Positions 8,802 through 17,836 are shown, counted from the first letter of the stretch. The stretch is 64,000 nucleotides of DNA from Mycobacterium sp. E1214 (GCF_001666755.1 NZ_LZJC01000090.1:1-64000), one strand, 5' to 3'. The notes: generated by a model not told the origin, from the letters alone. A program made the numbers and translations.

Positions 8802-9641
8802 TCAGCCCGCGGCGGCCGCCACCCGGGCCCGCTCGGTCATCGAGGCGACCACCCCGCCGTCGTTGAGGATGTCGGTGCCGGTGAGGTACCCGGCTTTATC
8901 GCTGGCGCAGAAGGCGAGCAGTTCGGCCATCTCCTCCGGCTTGCCCCACCGGGGGACGGCGGCGTCGGCCACCATCGCCCCGGCGCCGGCCCGCTCCTCG
9001 AGCCGGCCCATCTCGGTGTCGACCGAGCCCGGTGACACCGAGACGATCCGCAGCCCGCGGGCATTGAACCGCTCCGCCTGCGCCTGGCTGTACCACCGGA
9101 CGAAGCTCTTGCTCAGCGCGTAGGCGAGCCCGGATCGGGCCTCCTCGGGCGCGACCGCACACGCCGCCAGCAGCGCGTCCATGAAGTCCTCGGCCTCGCG
9201 CAGCGCCAGCGGAAACTGCGCGGTGGGAATCATTTCGGCGGGCAACAGGTGCGCCGCCATGGACGCCACGTTGACGATGACGGAACCCTCACCGGCCACC
9301 TCATAGAACCGCTCGTTGACCTGCGCGGTCCCCAGCGCGTTGGTCCGCAACACGTACTCGGCGGAGCCCATGCTGGGGCTTACCCCGGCGGTGTGGATGA
9401 CCGACGCGAGCGTGCCCAACGCGGCGGCGGTGTCGAACAAGGCGGCGACCGCCTGTCCGTCGGTGACGTCACCGTGGACGACGGTCGGCGTGATGTCCAG
9501 CGCGTGCAGGGCGTCCGCCGCGGCGCGCAGCCGGTCCGCCCTGACGTCGTAGAGGACCACCGTGTGGTCGCGACCGACGACTTTGGCCGTCGCCAGGCCC
9601 ATGCCACCCGCGCCGCCTGTGATCACCGACACTCGACTCAT
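8802..9641 (-). CDS. Short-chain dehydrogenase/reductase
   Basis: A 279-aa classical-type SDR. The Rossmann motif TGGAGGMGLA is at the N-terminus, an acidic residue follows beta-2 (VVLYDVRADR), and the YALSK motif has Tyr and Lys with an upstream Ser in VIVNVASMAAHL. A C-terminal YLTGTDILNDGG is typical of the family. The spacer between the catalytic Ser and Tyr is unusually long, by a roughly 50-residue insertion (LLPAEMIPTAQFPL and following). ATG at 9641 was chosen because the Rossmann strand begins immediately. It converges with the SulP gene, leaving 6 bp between stops. Substrate unknown. Confidence 0.85.
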   Translation of the reverse strand: MSRVSVITGGAGGMGLATAKVVGRDHTVVLYDVRADRLRAAADALHALDITPTVVHGDVTDGQAVAALFDTAAALGTLASVIHTAGVSPSMGSAEYVLRTNALGTAQVNERFYEVAGEGSVIVNVASMAAHLLPAEMIPTAQFPLALREAEDFMDALLAACAVAPEEARSGLAYALSKSFVRWYSQAQAERFNARGLRIVSVSPGSVDTEMGRLEERAGAGAMVADAAVPRWGKPEEMAELLAFCASDKAGYLTGTDILNDGGVVASMTERARVAAAAG

Positions 9642-9676
9642 GCCACCGACGGTATCCCTTCGGCGCGCGGCGGCCG

Positions 9677-10957
9677 TCATTCGGGCTCGTCGTGGTGCGG
9701 GTGACCGCTGTGACGCAGAGCGGTGCCGACGAACGGGGCCTTGACGGTCGCCAGCACATGGCGGCGATTGACGAGCAGCCCGGCGACCGCGACCACCGCG
9801 TACACGCCACACAGGATGAGCCGTCCGTGCGTCGAGGCGAGGGGGAACTGGACGACGAACAGGCCGAGCAGGGCCCACGCCGTCGCCCGGTGGAAACGCA
9901 AGCCGAGAATGAGGGCCACACCCATGAGTGTCTGCGTCGCGGTCAACAGCACCTCCTCGACCTGGCGCGGGTCGAGGACCAGGGCGGGGCCGCCGCCGCC
10001 GATCAGGTGAGCTACCGGCAGCGACCCGATGAGCAGCGTCCACTGGTTGACCTTCGACGAGATCAGCGTCGCGATGGCGGCCGTGCCCTTGCCGCGGGCC
10101 GCGAAGATGGTGGCCACGATGAATTCGGGCGCCTCCGACGCCAACGGCGCGAGCCATTGGACCAGGAGGAACCGGTCGATGCCCAGCTCGGTGCCGGCGC
10201 CCACGAGGTTGTCGGCGAAGGGCTTGGCGCACAGCAGAATGACGGCGCCGGCGGTGAGGAACAAACCGATCACGGTGGCGCGCCGCCCGCGGTCGGGGAG
10301 CTCGCCGATGGCGGCGGCGGTGCCGATCAGGTCCGGTTCCTCGACGTCGCCGTGGCTGAGCTTGTAGAGGTAGAACCCGAACCACCCCAACAACGCCAGG
10401 CCGAGGCCGAGGTGGATGGCGCCGCCCGCCGGGATGGCGAACGCGACCACCCCGGCCACCAGCAGGAAGCCGAGTTCCACCCGGTTGGTCGTCTCCAGTT
10501 CCAGGAGGGTCGCCTTGGCGCCGCCCTTGCGGGCCACGACGATGCTGACCAACACCACGACGGGCCAGCCCAAACCCATCAACAGCCGGTTGGAGCCGGT
10601 CATGTTCGCCGCGGCGTACTGGGTGTAGCCGGCGTTGTGGCCCGACACGTACGCGTAGTAGAGGTCGACGGCGTACTCGGGCAGCACGGCGATCAGCGCG
10701 AGCACCGCGGTCGCCAGGCCGCCGGCGACGTCGATCTGCGCGGCCTCGGCGGCCCACGCCAAAAGGAAGCTCGCGGACACCACCGCGGCCCCGAACACCA
10801 GCAGGGCGATCAGCGGGTCGGGGTGCAGGCCGAGGACGCGGATGACGGCGGCCGGGACCACGAACGCCGCGGTGATCACCGCCGACCTGGCCAGGGTGCG
10901 ACGGCGCGTGCGCGCGGTCGTCGAGGGGGCGGCGGGAGGCCTGTCGGTGGCGAGCAT
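9677..10957 (-). CDS. Sodium/calcium (cation) exchanger family membrane protein
   Basis: A 426-aa protein with about 11 membrane segments and two alpha-repeats of the CaCA superfamily. The first repeat contains AVLPEYAVDLYYAYVSG (Glu/Asp cation site) and NMTGSNRLL; the second contains PLASEAPEFIVATIFAARGKG and LISSKVNQW. By family it moves Ca2+ or another cation against H+ or Na+. AAAGG is 6 nt before ATG 10957, better spaced than ATG 10963. The 250-bp region upstream (10958-11209) holds no gene that I can see. It contains one short palindrome-like GTTACCCGCGTAAC and may include a long 5' leader. Confidence 0.82.
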   Translation of the reverse strand: MLATDRPPAAPSTTARTRRRTLARSAVITAAFVVPAAVIRVLGLHPDPLIALLVFGAAVVSASFLLAWAAEAAQIDVAGGLATAVLALIAVLPEYAVDLYYAYVSGHNAGYTQYAAANMTGSNRLLMGLGWPVVVLVSIVVARKGGAKATLLELETTNRVELGFLLVAGVVAFAIPAGGAIHLGLGLALLGWFGFYLYKLSHGDVEEPDLIGTAAAIGELPDRGRRATVIGLFLTAGAVILLCAKPFADNLVGAGTELGIDRFLLVQWLAPLASEAPEFIVATIFAARGKGTAAIATLISSKVNQWTLLIGSLPVAHLIGGGGPALVLDPRQVEEVLLTATQTLMGVALILGLRFHRATAWALLGLFVVQFPLASTHGRLILCGVYAVVAVAGLLVNRRHVLATVKAPFVGTALRHSGHPHHDEPE

Positions 10958-11209
10958 CGTCATCCTTTGGTGGAAAGGGGTGGCGATCGGGTCACGGGGT
11001 TTCGGCGGGCGCCTGCCTACCGCCACCTCAAGTTACCCGCGTAACCCGCGCGCCAGCAACGTGCCGGTGCGACGAAGCGCGGGGATGCCGCCGTCCGTCT
11101 TTGCTGGCTATGCGGCCCTAGACGAAAAGTTAGGACTGCCTGATCGACAACTTCGGCAAACCATTTACCACCCCGATCACTTCGACGGCCGGCGGCGCGG
11201 GCGGGTGCC

Positions 11210-12028
11210 CTAGACGTCGGGACCCATGGCGGCCGCGGCGGCTTGGGTGAACAATGCGACGGCTTGGTTGCGGCTCAGCGAGGCCAACAGCTGCGCGGCC
11301 GCGCGCATCGTCTCGCCGACCAGCACGGTGGGCCCGTTGCCGAGGTTGTCGAACGCCTCCGCGATCACCTCGTCGATCGTGGCAGCGCCGGCCGGGGCGT
11401 CCTCGGGTGACGCGATCTGCCCGCGCGCGTATTCGAGCGCTCGAAGGGCGGGGGTGTTCGTCTTGCCCAGGATCAGGCCCACCACGTCGACGCCCTTGTC
11501 GTGCAGTTCCGCCCACAGGGCCTCGGCGAACACCATGTTGAAAGCCTTGGACGCGCCGTAGGCCACCATGTTGGGCCCGCCGGCCAGACCGGCGCCCGAG
11601 CCGAAGATGACGACGCCCCCGCGGCCCCGGTCGACCATCGGCCCGGCGAAGTGATGGCACAGCTGCGTCAACACCATGCAGTTGCGCTGCACCATCGCCT
11701 CGGCGGCCTCGATCGGACTGGCCAAAAACGGCGCAAAATGCGGGTCCGCGCCCGCGCAATACACCAGGAATCCGACGTCGAGGTCGGCGGTCACCGCCGC
11801 CACGGCCGCCGCCGCGCCCGGCCGCGCCAGGTCGACGGCCAGGGTCCGGGTGGCCGCCGACGTGGTCGCCTCGATCTCGGCCGCCACGCCGTCGAGGACC
11901 GCCTGCCGGCGCGCCACCAGGACGACGTTGACGCCGCGTTCGGCCAGGCCGGTGGCGAACGCCGCGCCGACGCCGTCCGAGGCACCGGCGACCACCGCCC
12001 AAGGGCCGTACTTGCTCGCGAACGTCAT
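11210..12028 (-). CDS. SDR-family oxidoreductase
   Basis: A 272-aa SDR with an N-terminal GASDGVGAAFATGLA glycine motif, YCAGADP in place of the usual NNAG, and a YGASKAF active site with Ser in VIFGSGAG. The first Gly-rich strand starts AVVAGASDG, as in KAR/17-beta-HSD type enzymes. ATG 12028 overlaps the TGA of the SnoaL gene (ATGA), so the pair is co-translated. Its role is presumably reduction or oxidation of a hydrophobic substrate in the same pathway; the substrate is unknown. Confidence 0.83.
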   Translation of the reverse strand: MTFASKYGPWAVVAGASDGVGAAFATGLAERGVNVVLVARRQAVLDGVAAEIEATTSAATRTLAVDLARPGAAAAVAAVTADLDVGFLVYCAGADPHFAPFLASPIEAAEAMVQRNCMVLTQLCHHFAGPMVDRGRGGVVIFGSGAGLAGGPNMVAYGASKAFNMVFAEALWAELHDKGVDVVGLILGKTNTPALRALEYARGQIASPEDAPAGAATIDEVIAEAFDNLGNGPTVLVGETMRAAAQLLASLSRNQAVALFTQAAAAAMGPDV

Positions 12029-12435
12029 GCGCCGAAGGCGGCGACGCGCACCGAGGTGAACCGGCGTCGCGCGACGCGCCAGCCCTCGGCGGTGCGCACC
12101 ACCTCGTCGTCGTAGAAGCCGCACGCGTTGACGCCGGATTGGTTATCCCCGAACATGATCACGGCGTCGACGTAGGTGCGCGCCGAGCCGTCGTCGCCGT
12201 CGACCGCGATGACCTGGTTGGTCAGGCGGTGCAGCGTGTGTCCCGCCGGGGCGTGCGTCGTGTCCATGAACTCGGTGACGGCGTCCACCCCGTGCCACGC
12301 GCCGATCTCGCCGTAGTCCAGTTCGCAGTCGTGGGTGAAGACGGTGCGAAACAGCGCCCAGTCACGCCGATCGATGCCGGTGGCGTAGCGCACCAGCAGG
12401 TCGGCGATGTCTTGCCGGTCCTCGGCTTCACTCAC
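12025..12435 (-). CDS. SnoaL-like (NTF2-fold) protein
   Basis: A 136-aa NTF2-fold protein. EDRQDIADLLVRYATGIDRRDW at the start is the canonical first helix of SnoaL_4 proteins; FTHDCELDYGEIGAWHG and GFYDDEVVRTAEGWRVARRRF complete the cone-shaped barrel. Enzymes of this fold act as dehydratases, isomerases or cyclases; Asp and His residues are present but the reaction cannot be assigned. I chose GTG at 12435 because it begins right at the fold, although the frame is open to 12576. It is translationally coupled to the SDR downstream and divergent from IclR. Confidence 0.8.
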   Translation of the reverse strand: MSEAEDRQDIADLLVRYATGIDRRDWALFRTVFTHDCELDYGEIGAWHGVDAVTEFMDTTHAPAGHTLHRLTNQVIAVDGDDGSARTYVDAVIMFGDNQSGVNACGFYDDEVVRTAEGWRVARRRFTSVRVAAFGA

Positions 12436-12503
12436 TGCGCGGCCCACAGCGTCGCGTCGATCGGGAATCGGTGATCTAGCCGCACGCGCGATACCGCCAT
12501 CTT

Positions 12504-12532
12504 TCTCGAATAATCGATATAGCATCTCGAAT
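12504..12532. promoter_or_regulatory. Direct repeat, candidate IclR operator
   Basis: TCTCGAAT occurs at 12504-12511 and again at 12525-12532, exactly 21 bp apart (two helical turns), with ATCGAT between. It lies in the divergent promoter region of the SnoaL-SDR operon and the IclR gene. Confidence 0.4.
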
Positions 12533-12608
12533 GTTCGTGTTGACTGTAGGAATCGCGCGCTGAGGGAGTCAAGCAATTCGCGGAGCGACGTCGGCGCCGA
12601 CCACCCGG

Positions 12609-13436
12609 GTGCTCGACGTGGTCGAGCTCCTCGCGCGGTGCGCGAACCGCCCCATCCGGTTCTCCGACGTGGTGCGGGAGCTCGATCTGACGCAGGCGAC
12701 GGCGCACGCGATCCTCAAGACGCTGTGCGATCGGGGGTGGGCCAGCCGCGATCCGATCACCAAGACCTTTGCGTTGGGGCCCGCGCTCGCCGTGGTGGCC
12801 GCGCGGACCGACACGGCACGGCCGCTGACCCACGCCGCCCGCGCCGCCGCGCTGCGGCTCTCGGGCGAGGTCAACTACCCGTGCTCGGTGGTGGAGCGCT
12901 TCGGTGATTCGTTGGCGGTCACCGCGTTCGAGGGCGAGACCGCCACGCAGCCCTCCGGCATCCCGGGTGATCGCATCCCCTACGCGCCGCCGTTCGGCGT
13001 CGCGCTCGCCGCGTGGGACACCGACGAGGAACAACGGGCCTGGATCCGGCGCGGCGCGGGCACCAACCCGGACCGCGTGCGGCGCCTGCAACAGGTATTG
13101 CAGAACACCCGCGAGCGCGGCTTCGACGTCGATTGGACGACGCCCGCGGTGGCGCAGGCGGTTCAGGCGGTCGGCACCTTGGACAGCAACGACATGCCGA
13201 CACCGGTGCGCCACATCAGGGATCAGCTGCTCGTCGAGTTCACCACCATCGGCTTCCTCTCCGACGACAACCCGGGACGGCGCAAGCAGCCCGTGGTCAC
13301 CATCGCGGCGCCGGTCTTCGATCGCCGCGGCCACGCGGCCCTGATGCTGGCCGTGCACCCGCTGTGCCCCCTCAGCTCGCGGCAGGTCAAGGCGATCGGC
13401 CAGCGACTCACCGACCACACGGCGGCCATGTCGTAG
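12609..13436 (+). CDS. IclR-family transcriptional regulator
   Basis: A 275-aa IclR regulator. The winged helix-turn-helix covers about residues 1-60 (VLDVVELLARCANRPIRFSD, then LTQATAHAILKTLCDRGW). The effector-binding GAF-like domain follows and ends near residue 265. GTG 12609 has no good RBS. An ATT at 12576 in the same frame is preceded by GAGGGAG at 7-8 nt and would add 11 residues, giving the more usual IclR N-terminus, so non-canonical initiation is possible. It probably controls the divergent SnoaL-SDR operon. The last residues overlap the antisense CMD remnant. Confidence 0.83.
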   Translation: MLDVVELLARCANRPIRFSDVVRELDLTQATAHAILKTLCDRGWASRDPITKTFALGPALAVVAARTDTARPLTHAARAAALRLSGEVNYPCSVVERFGDSLAVTAFEGETATQPSGIPGDRIPYAPPFGVALAAWDTDEEQRAWIRRGAGTNPDRVRRLQQVLQNTRERGFDVDWTTPAVAQAVQAVGTLDSNDMPTPVRHIRDQLLVEFTTIGFLSDDNPGRRKQPVVTIAAPVFDRRGHAALMLAVHPLCPLSSRQVKAIGQRLTDHTAAMS

Positions 13437-13825
13437 GCCACCCGCTCCTCTTCCGTCAGATCAGCGGGCCGCAGGCCCGCGGCGATCGTGGCGATCTTGG
13501 CCTTCGAGAGGCCGGCGCGGTGGGCGAAGTACTCGTGACCATAGATCGCGTAGCCGGCGCCAAAGCGCGACACGGTGACCAGCGCGACCAACTGATGGAT
13601 CGTAGCGGGCAGTTGGGCGTGGTCCCACAGTGAACGGTTGAAAGCCCAAGCAGCACAACCGAAATCGGGAAAGTGTTGCCACGCGTTGAACGGGCCGAGC
13701 AACGCGCCGTCGCCGCGGACCGCGACGAATTGGCCGAACTCGCCGTCAATGACGGTGCGCATGTCGTCATAGAGTGCTCGCTGCGCGGCGCTCAGATCGG
13801 GCGGTGCCAACAACGGCAGTCGCAT
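13223..13825 (-). pseudogene. 3'-truncated carboxymuconolactone decarboxylase-like gene
   Basis: ATG 13825 with a perfect AAAGGAGG begins a CMD-family protein: residues 1-136 include FNAWQHFPDFG, LPATIHQLVALVTVSRFGAG and HEYFAHRAGLSKAKIATIAAG. Homology ends at about VAYDMAAV (near 13418). After that the frame simply reads the reverse complement of the IclR 3' end for about 64 codons and stops. The second half of the roughly 180-residue family fold is therefore missing. The IclR and CMD genes appear to have been joined tail-to-tail by a deletion. The gene may still be expressed, but I would not expect normal function. Confidence 0.7.
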
Positions 13826-13944
13826 CGGCCTGCCTCCTTTCGGTGGGTGGTTGTCCGCCAAGCCAATCCGCCGCGGGGGCCGCTTGTCCACGACGGATCT
13901 GCGACGACTGGTAAGCGTTGATTCCACACCCACGTCGCGCGGCC

Positions 13945-13950
13945 TAAACT
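13945..13950 (+). promoter_or_regulatory. -10 element of a probable leaderless LysR transcript
   Basis: TAAACT fits the mycobacterial SigA -10 consensus TAnnnT and lies only 6 nt before the ATG of the LysR gene, the spacing expected when transcription starts at the initiation codon. No Shine-Dalgarno sequence is present. Confidence 0.55.
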
Positions 13951-13956
13951 CGCCGC

Positions 13957-14910
13957 ATGGAACTGCGGCAGCTGCGCTACTTCGTGGCGGTCGCCGAGGA
14001 GCTGCACTTCGGGCGGGCCGCCAAGCGCATCCCGATCTCCGGACCGGCCCTGTCCCAACAGATCATCGCGCTGGAACGAGAAGTGGGCGCCGAGCTGTTC
14101 CGGCGGGACCGCCGCGGTGTCCGGCTCAGCGAGGCGGGCCGCACGCTGCTGCCCGACGCGCGCGCCATCCTGGCCCTGGCCGACGACGCCAAGCGCCGGC
14201 TGCAGCGCGCTGCCGCCGACAGCGCTCCCGTGCGGCTGGGTTACGTCAGCTGGCTGCCCGACGACATCGGCGCGGTGGTCGGCCCCGCCGTGTCGATACG
14301 CATCGACGAGTGGGTGCTGCCCTCGCACGCGCAGGCCGACCGGGTCGCGGAAGGCACGCTGGACGCTGCGCTCACCTGGGTGACCGCGCCGCAGGCCCGG
14401 CAGCGGAGCCTGGCCGCGCACCTGGTGCGCGCCGAACCGCTACACGCCGTGCTGCCCGGCGCCGGCTCGGCGGAAGCCGTTCGCGCACAGGACGTTACGG
14501 TGCTCCTCGATGCCGACGAGAACGCGTGGTCGTCGTGGAACCGCTTCGCCGGGCAGTTCGCGGGCGACACGGGCGCGCGGGTCGAGCGCATCGGTGACGG
14601 CGGCATCACCGGGGACGCCTTCTACGGGCACGTGCGCCGGATCGGCGCGCCCGTGCTGGCGTCGCCGAAGCGGCACAACGCACCCATACCGCCCAGCCTC
14701 GGCCAGCGTCCCGTCGCCGAGCCGCTGCCGTTGTGGACCTGGTCCCTGGTGCACCGCCACGCCGACGACCGGCCCGGCGTGCACCAGCTCGTGAACGCGC
14801 TGCTGGACGCGGCGCGGCACCGCGGTTGGCGGACGGCCCCGGCGCAGCCGTGGTGGATCCCGGCCGATGATCCCCACCGCGGCGAGCTCGACGGCCCCGA
14901 GCAGCGGTGA
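13957..14910 (+). CDS. LysR-family transcriptional regulator
   Basis: A 317-aa LTTR. The helix-turn-helix region is MELRQLRYFVAVAEELHFGR followed by ISGPALSQQIIALEREVGAELFRRDRRGVRLSEAG (about residues 1-65). The rest is the periplasmic-binding-protein-like effector domain, more divergent than usual and Trp-rich at the C-terminus. It is probably transcribed leaderless. It is divergent from the truncated CMD gene and followed by the MmgE/PrpD gene, either of which could be its target. Confidence 0.86.
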   Translation: MELRQLRYFVAVAEELHFGRAAKRIPISGPALSQQIIALEREVGAELFRRDRRGVRLSEAGRTLLPDARAILALADDAKRRLQRAAADSAPVRLGYVSWLPDDIGAVVGPAVSIRIDEWVLPSHAQADRVAEGTLDAALTWVTAPQARQRSLAAHLVRAEPLHAVLPGAGSAEAVRAQDVTVLLDADENAWSSWNRFAGQFAGDTGARVERIGDGGITGDAFYGHVRRIGAPVLASPKRHNAPIPPSLGQRPVAEPLPLWTWSLVHRHADDRPGVHQLVNALLDAARHRGWRTAPAQPWWIPADDPHRGELDGPEQR

Positions 14911-15006
14911 GAAGCGCGGCCTCACACACGTAACCAACCGGTCCTGGACACCGACTCGGCGCCGACCTTTCCTGGGGTGACCACCTGGTGAAGGAGACGA
15001 CCGTTC

Positions 15007-16413
15007 ATGGCGCACCGCGACGTCCTACACGATTTGGCCGGCTTCGTCGTCGGCGCCGAGCAGGCGGACCTGCCGCCCCGCGCCCGCGCGACGCTCAAAC
15101 GCAACGTGCTCGACAGCGTCGCCTGCGCCGTCGGCTCGCTCAACGGCGAACTCATCGGGACCATCCGGGAGCACACCGACCAATTCAGCGGCGTCCCGAC
15201 GGCGACGCTGGTCGGAGGCGACCGGGCGTCGGTGGACCAGGCCGCGTTCTTCAACGCGGTGCTGGTGCGCTACCCCGACCTGCTGGACACCTACCTGACC
15301 GTCGGCGGGTTGTGCCACCCCGCCGACAATTTCGGGGCGATCCTGGCGGTCGCCGAGCACGTCGGCGCCAGCGGTGCCGACTTCCTGCTGGCCCTCGCGG
15401 TCGCCTACGAGGTGCAGTGCCGCTTCAGCGCCCAGGTCCCGGTGATGGCGCGCGGACTCAATCACGCTCTGCAGCTGTCGATGTCGGTCGCGGCCGGCAC
15501 GGCGAAGCTGTTGGGGCTGGACGTCGAGCGGACGGCCGACGCGATCGCGGCCGCGTCCGTGGACAACGTGTCGCTGGCCGCCGTGCATTCCGAACCCGTG
15601 TCGAACTGGAAGGGCATCTCGCCGGCGATCACCGGCATGCGGGCCATCTACGCCACCATGCTGGCCGCCCGCGGCATCACCGGCCCGGCGTCACTGTTCG
15701 ACGGCCCGCACGGTTTGGTCCAGCTCTTCGACCAGCCGATCGATTTCCACACGGCCGACCGCGGACTGACGTGCGTCGAGCAGACCTATCTCAAGCAGTA
15801 CTGCTCGCTCATCCACGGCCAGATCGTCATCGACGCGATCCTGGCATTGCGCGACGAGAACGGGTTGCGCGGTGAGGACGTCGAGCGGGTCGACCTGGAG
15901 GTGTTCCAGGGTGCCTACGATTTCGCCGGCGGGGGCGCTTACGGCCCGAAGGACCGGCCGCGCACCAAGGAACAGGCCGACTACAACCTGAGGTACCTGA
16001 GCGCGGTCACCCTGCTTGACGGCGGTGTCGGCCCCGAACAGCTTGAAACAGAACGCGTTTCGCGAGACGACGTGCAGGAGTTGCTGGACCGGGTCGCCGT
16101 CACCGCCGCCGCGGATCTGACGGCGGACTACCCCCAGCGCACGGCCGCCCGGGTGCGCGTCGTCACCCGCGACGGGCGGGAGTTCACCCGCGAGCAGTCG
16201 GACTACGAGGGCTCACCCACCAGGCCGATGCCGTGGGAGCGGGTGGTGGACAAGTTCCGCTGGCTGGCCGAGCCGTTCTGTGACGACGCGCTGGGCGCCG
16301 CGATCGTCGTCGCGGTCGACCACCTTGACGAGGGCCCGATCACGAACCTCATTGGCCCGCTGGGGGCGGTCAGTCCGACCGCCCGTGGGGCGCGCAGCAG
16401 GGTGCGGTTCTGA
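15007..16413 (+). CDS. MmgE/PrpD-family protein
   Basis: A 468-aa protein of the 2-methylcitrate dehydratase/iminodisuccinate epimerase superfamily. The N-terminal all-helical domain has LKRNVLDSVACAVGSLNGE and the conserved GGLCHPADNFGAILAVAEH. The C-terminal domain has LKQYCSLIHGQIVIDAILAL. ATG 15007 has AAGGAGA upstream. In propionate degradation PrpD dehydrates 2-methylcitrate, but paralogues handle other substrates, and no prpC or prpB neighbour is seen. The substrate is therefore open. Confidence 0.82.
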   Translation: MAHRDVLHDLAGFVVGAEQADLPPRARATLKRNVLDSVACAVGSLNGELIGTIREHTDQFSGVPTATLVGGDRASVDQAAFFNAVLVRYPDLLDTYLTVGGLCHPADNFGAILAVAEHVGASGADFLLALAVAYEVQCRFSAQVPVMARGLNHALQLSMSVAAGTAKLLGLDVERTADAIAAASVDNVSLAAVHSEPVSNWKGISPAITGMRAIYATMLAARGITGPASLFDGPHGLVQLFDQPIDFHTADRGLTCVEQTYLKQYCSLIHGQIVIDAILALRDENGLRGEDVERVDLEVFQGAYDFAGGGAYGPKDRPRTKEQADYNLRYLSAVTLLDGGVGPEQLETERVSRDDVQELLDRVAVTAAADLTADYPQRTAARVRVVTRDGREFTREQSDYEGSPTRPMPWERVVDKFRWLAEPFCDDALGAAIVVAVDHLDEGPITNLIGPLGAVSPTARGARSRVRF

Positions 16414-16471
16414 CCGCCCGCCGCCGCGCGGCCTTGCGTGCGTCGCCGCCCGCACTGAATGATCGGGGGCC

Positions 16472-17248
16472 ATGCGCAACGATCGGGGCGGCAACCGGTG
16501 GGAGTTGGCCACCTGCGGGCTGCGGGGGCACGTCACCTATGCCCCCGACGACGCGGCCCTCGCCGACCGGCTGAGCGGCCGTACCGGTCTGGGCCCGGTC
16601 TGGCGGTGCCTGCGCTGCGGGGAGTACACCCTCGGCGAGCCCGACGGCCGCGGCCCCGCCGATGACGCCCCGTTGATCATGCGCGGTAAGGCGTTACGCC
16701 AGGCGATCATCATCCGGGTTCTCGGGGCCGAGCGCTTCCTGCGCGCGGTGCTGATCGGCATCGCCGCGTATGCGATATGGAAGTTCCGGGGAGCGCGCGG
16801 GTCCATCCAGGCCACGCTCGACCGGGACCTGCCGCTGCTGCGGGCCAGCGGCTTCAAGGTCGACCAGATGACGGCGGTGCACGAACTGGAAAAGGCGCTG
16901 GCCACCAAACCGTCCACGCTGACGCTGATGACGCTGGCGCTGACCGCCTACGCGCTGATCGAGGTGATCGAGGGCGTCGGCCTGTGGATGCTGAAACGCT
17001 GGGGCGAGTACTTCGCGGTGATCGCGACGTCGGTGTTTCTGCCGCTGGAGGTCCACGATCTGCTCAAGGGAATCACGATGACCCGCGTGGTCACGTTCAG
17101 CATCAACGTCGCCGCCGTGGTCTACCTGCTGATCTCCAAGCGGCTGTTTGGGCTGCGCGGCGGCCGCAAGGCCTACGACGAGGAGCGCCGCGGCGAGCAG
17201 TTGCTCGACGTCGAACGGGCCGCGGCGACGCCCGCGTCGAGCCAGTAG
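16472..17248 (+). CDS. DUF2127-family membrane protein with N-terminal zinc-ribbon-like segment
   Basis: A 258-aa membrane protein. The N-terminus (ATCGLRGHVTYAPDD and WRCLRCGEYTLGEPDG, about residues 14-60) has a Cys-x-x-Cys pair and reads like a small zinc-binding module. DUF2127 follows, with about four hydrophobic segments (VLIGIAAYAIWKF, LALTAYALIEVIEGVGLWML, FAVIATSVFLPLEVHDL, INVAAVVYLLISKRLF). The function is unknown. It ends directly against the convergent CGNR gene, with no bases between the stops. Confidence 0.72.
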   Translation: MRNDRGGNRWELATCGLRGHVTYAPDDAALADRLSGRTGLGPVWRCLRCGEYTLGEPDGRGPADDAPLIMRGKALRQAIIIRVLGAERFLRAVLIGIAAYAIWKFRGARGSIQATLDRDLPLLRASGFKVDQMTAVHELEKALATKPSTLTLMTLALTAYALIEVIEGVGLWMLKRWGEYFAVIATSVFLPLEVHDLLKGITMTRVVTFSINVAAVVYLLISKRLFGLRGGRKAYDEERRGEQLLDVERAAATPASSQ

Positions 17249-17836
17249 TCAGGCCGGTGCGCCCCGGGAGCGCCGGCGCGCCCGCGAGGCGCGCAGGTTG
17301 GCGGCGTTGCCGCAGGTTCTGACGTCGTGCCAGACTCCGCTGTTGTTCTTCGAGCGGTCGTAGAAGGTCGACCCACAGCGATCGTTGTGGCACCGCTTGA
17401 TCCGCCGCCAGGTGCCGGCGTGCTGACTCAGCAGGATCTCCCCCCATAGCGCCGAGGCGAGCCACCGCCACCCGGCGCCACTGGGCTCCAACCGCACCTC
17501 GCCCTCGTCGGACACGAACAGCGCGGCGGTCACGGAACCGGCGCCCCGGCCGGCCGGGGGTTGGGCCGTCACCAGCTGCGCGATGGTCGCGCGCACCTCT
17601 CGGAGTCTGGCCAGGTCCGCCTCCCCGAGCGCGGGCGGCTGCGGGTCCGCGCCGCGCAGCGCCGCCCAGGCGCCCACCGCGGCCGCCGCCCAGTCGCGCG
17701 CCAGCGCCGCGTCGAACAACAGGTCTGGACCGTAGCCCTCGATGCCGGCCGTATTGAGGAAGTCCTGGACCAGGCCGAGGCCGCCGGGGGCGGCGACCAG
17801 ACCGAACCGCTGTGAGGCAGGCCACGGAATAGACAT
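17249..17836 (-). CDS. ABATE/CGNR zinc-finger regulator
   Basis: A 195-aa protein with an N-terminal ABATE-type helical domain and a C-terminal CGNR zinc finger: CHNDRCGSTFYDRSKNNS, then VRTCGNAANLRASRARRR (about residues 150-190). The four cysteines are present and the motif is CGNAA rather than CGNR. Members are thought to bind DNA and act as stress-linked regulators. It is divergent from an SDR gene, and two inverted repeats lie across the shared gap, so autoregulation and control of the SDR are plausible. Confidence 0.82.
   Translation of the reverse strand: MSIPWPASQRFGLVAAPGGLGLVQDFLNTAGIEGYGPDLLFDAALARDWAAAAVGAWAALRGADPQPPALGEADLARLREVRATIAQLVTAQPPAGRGAGSVTAALFVSDEGEVRLEPSGAGWRWLASALWGEILLSQHAGTWRRIKRCHNDRCGSTFYDRSKNNSGVWHDVRTCGNAANLRASRARRRSRGAPA

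Noticed and set aside
8802..10757. One long fused 651-codon SDR protein
   Set aside because: The residues before ATG 9641 are antisense-like and overlap the cation exchanger gene. The SDR begins at 9641.
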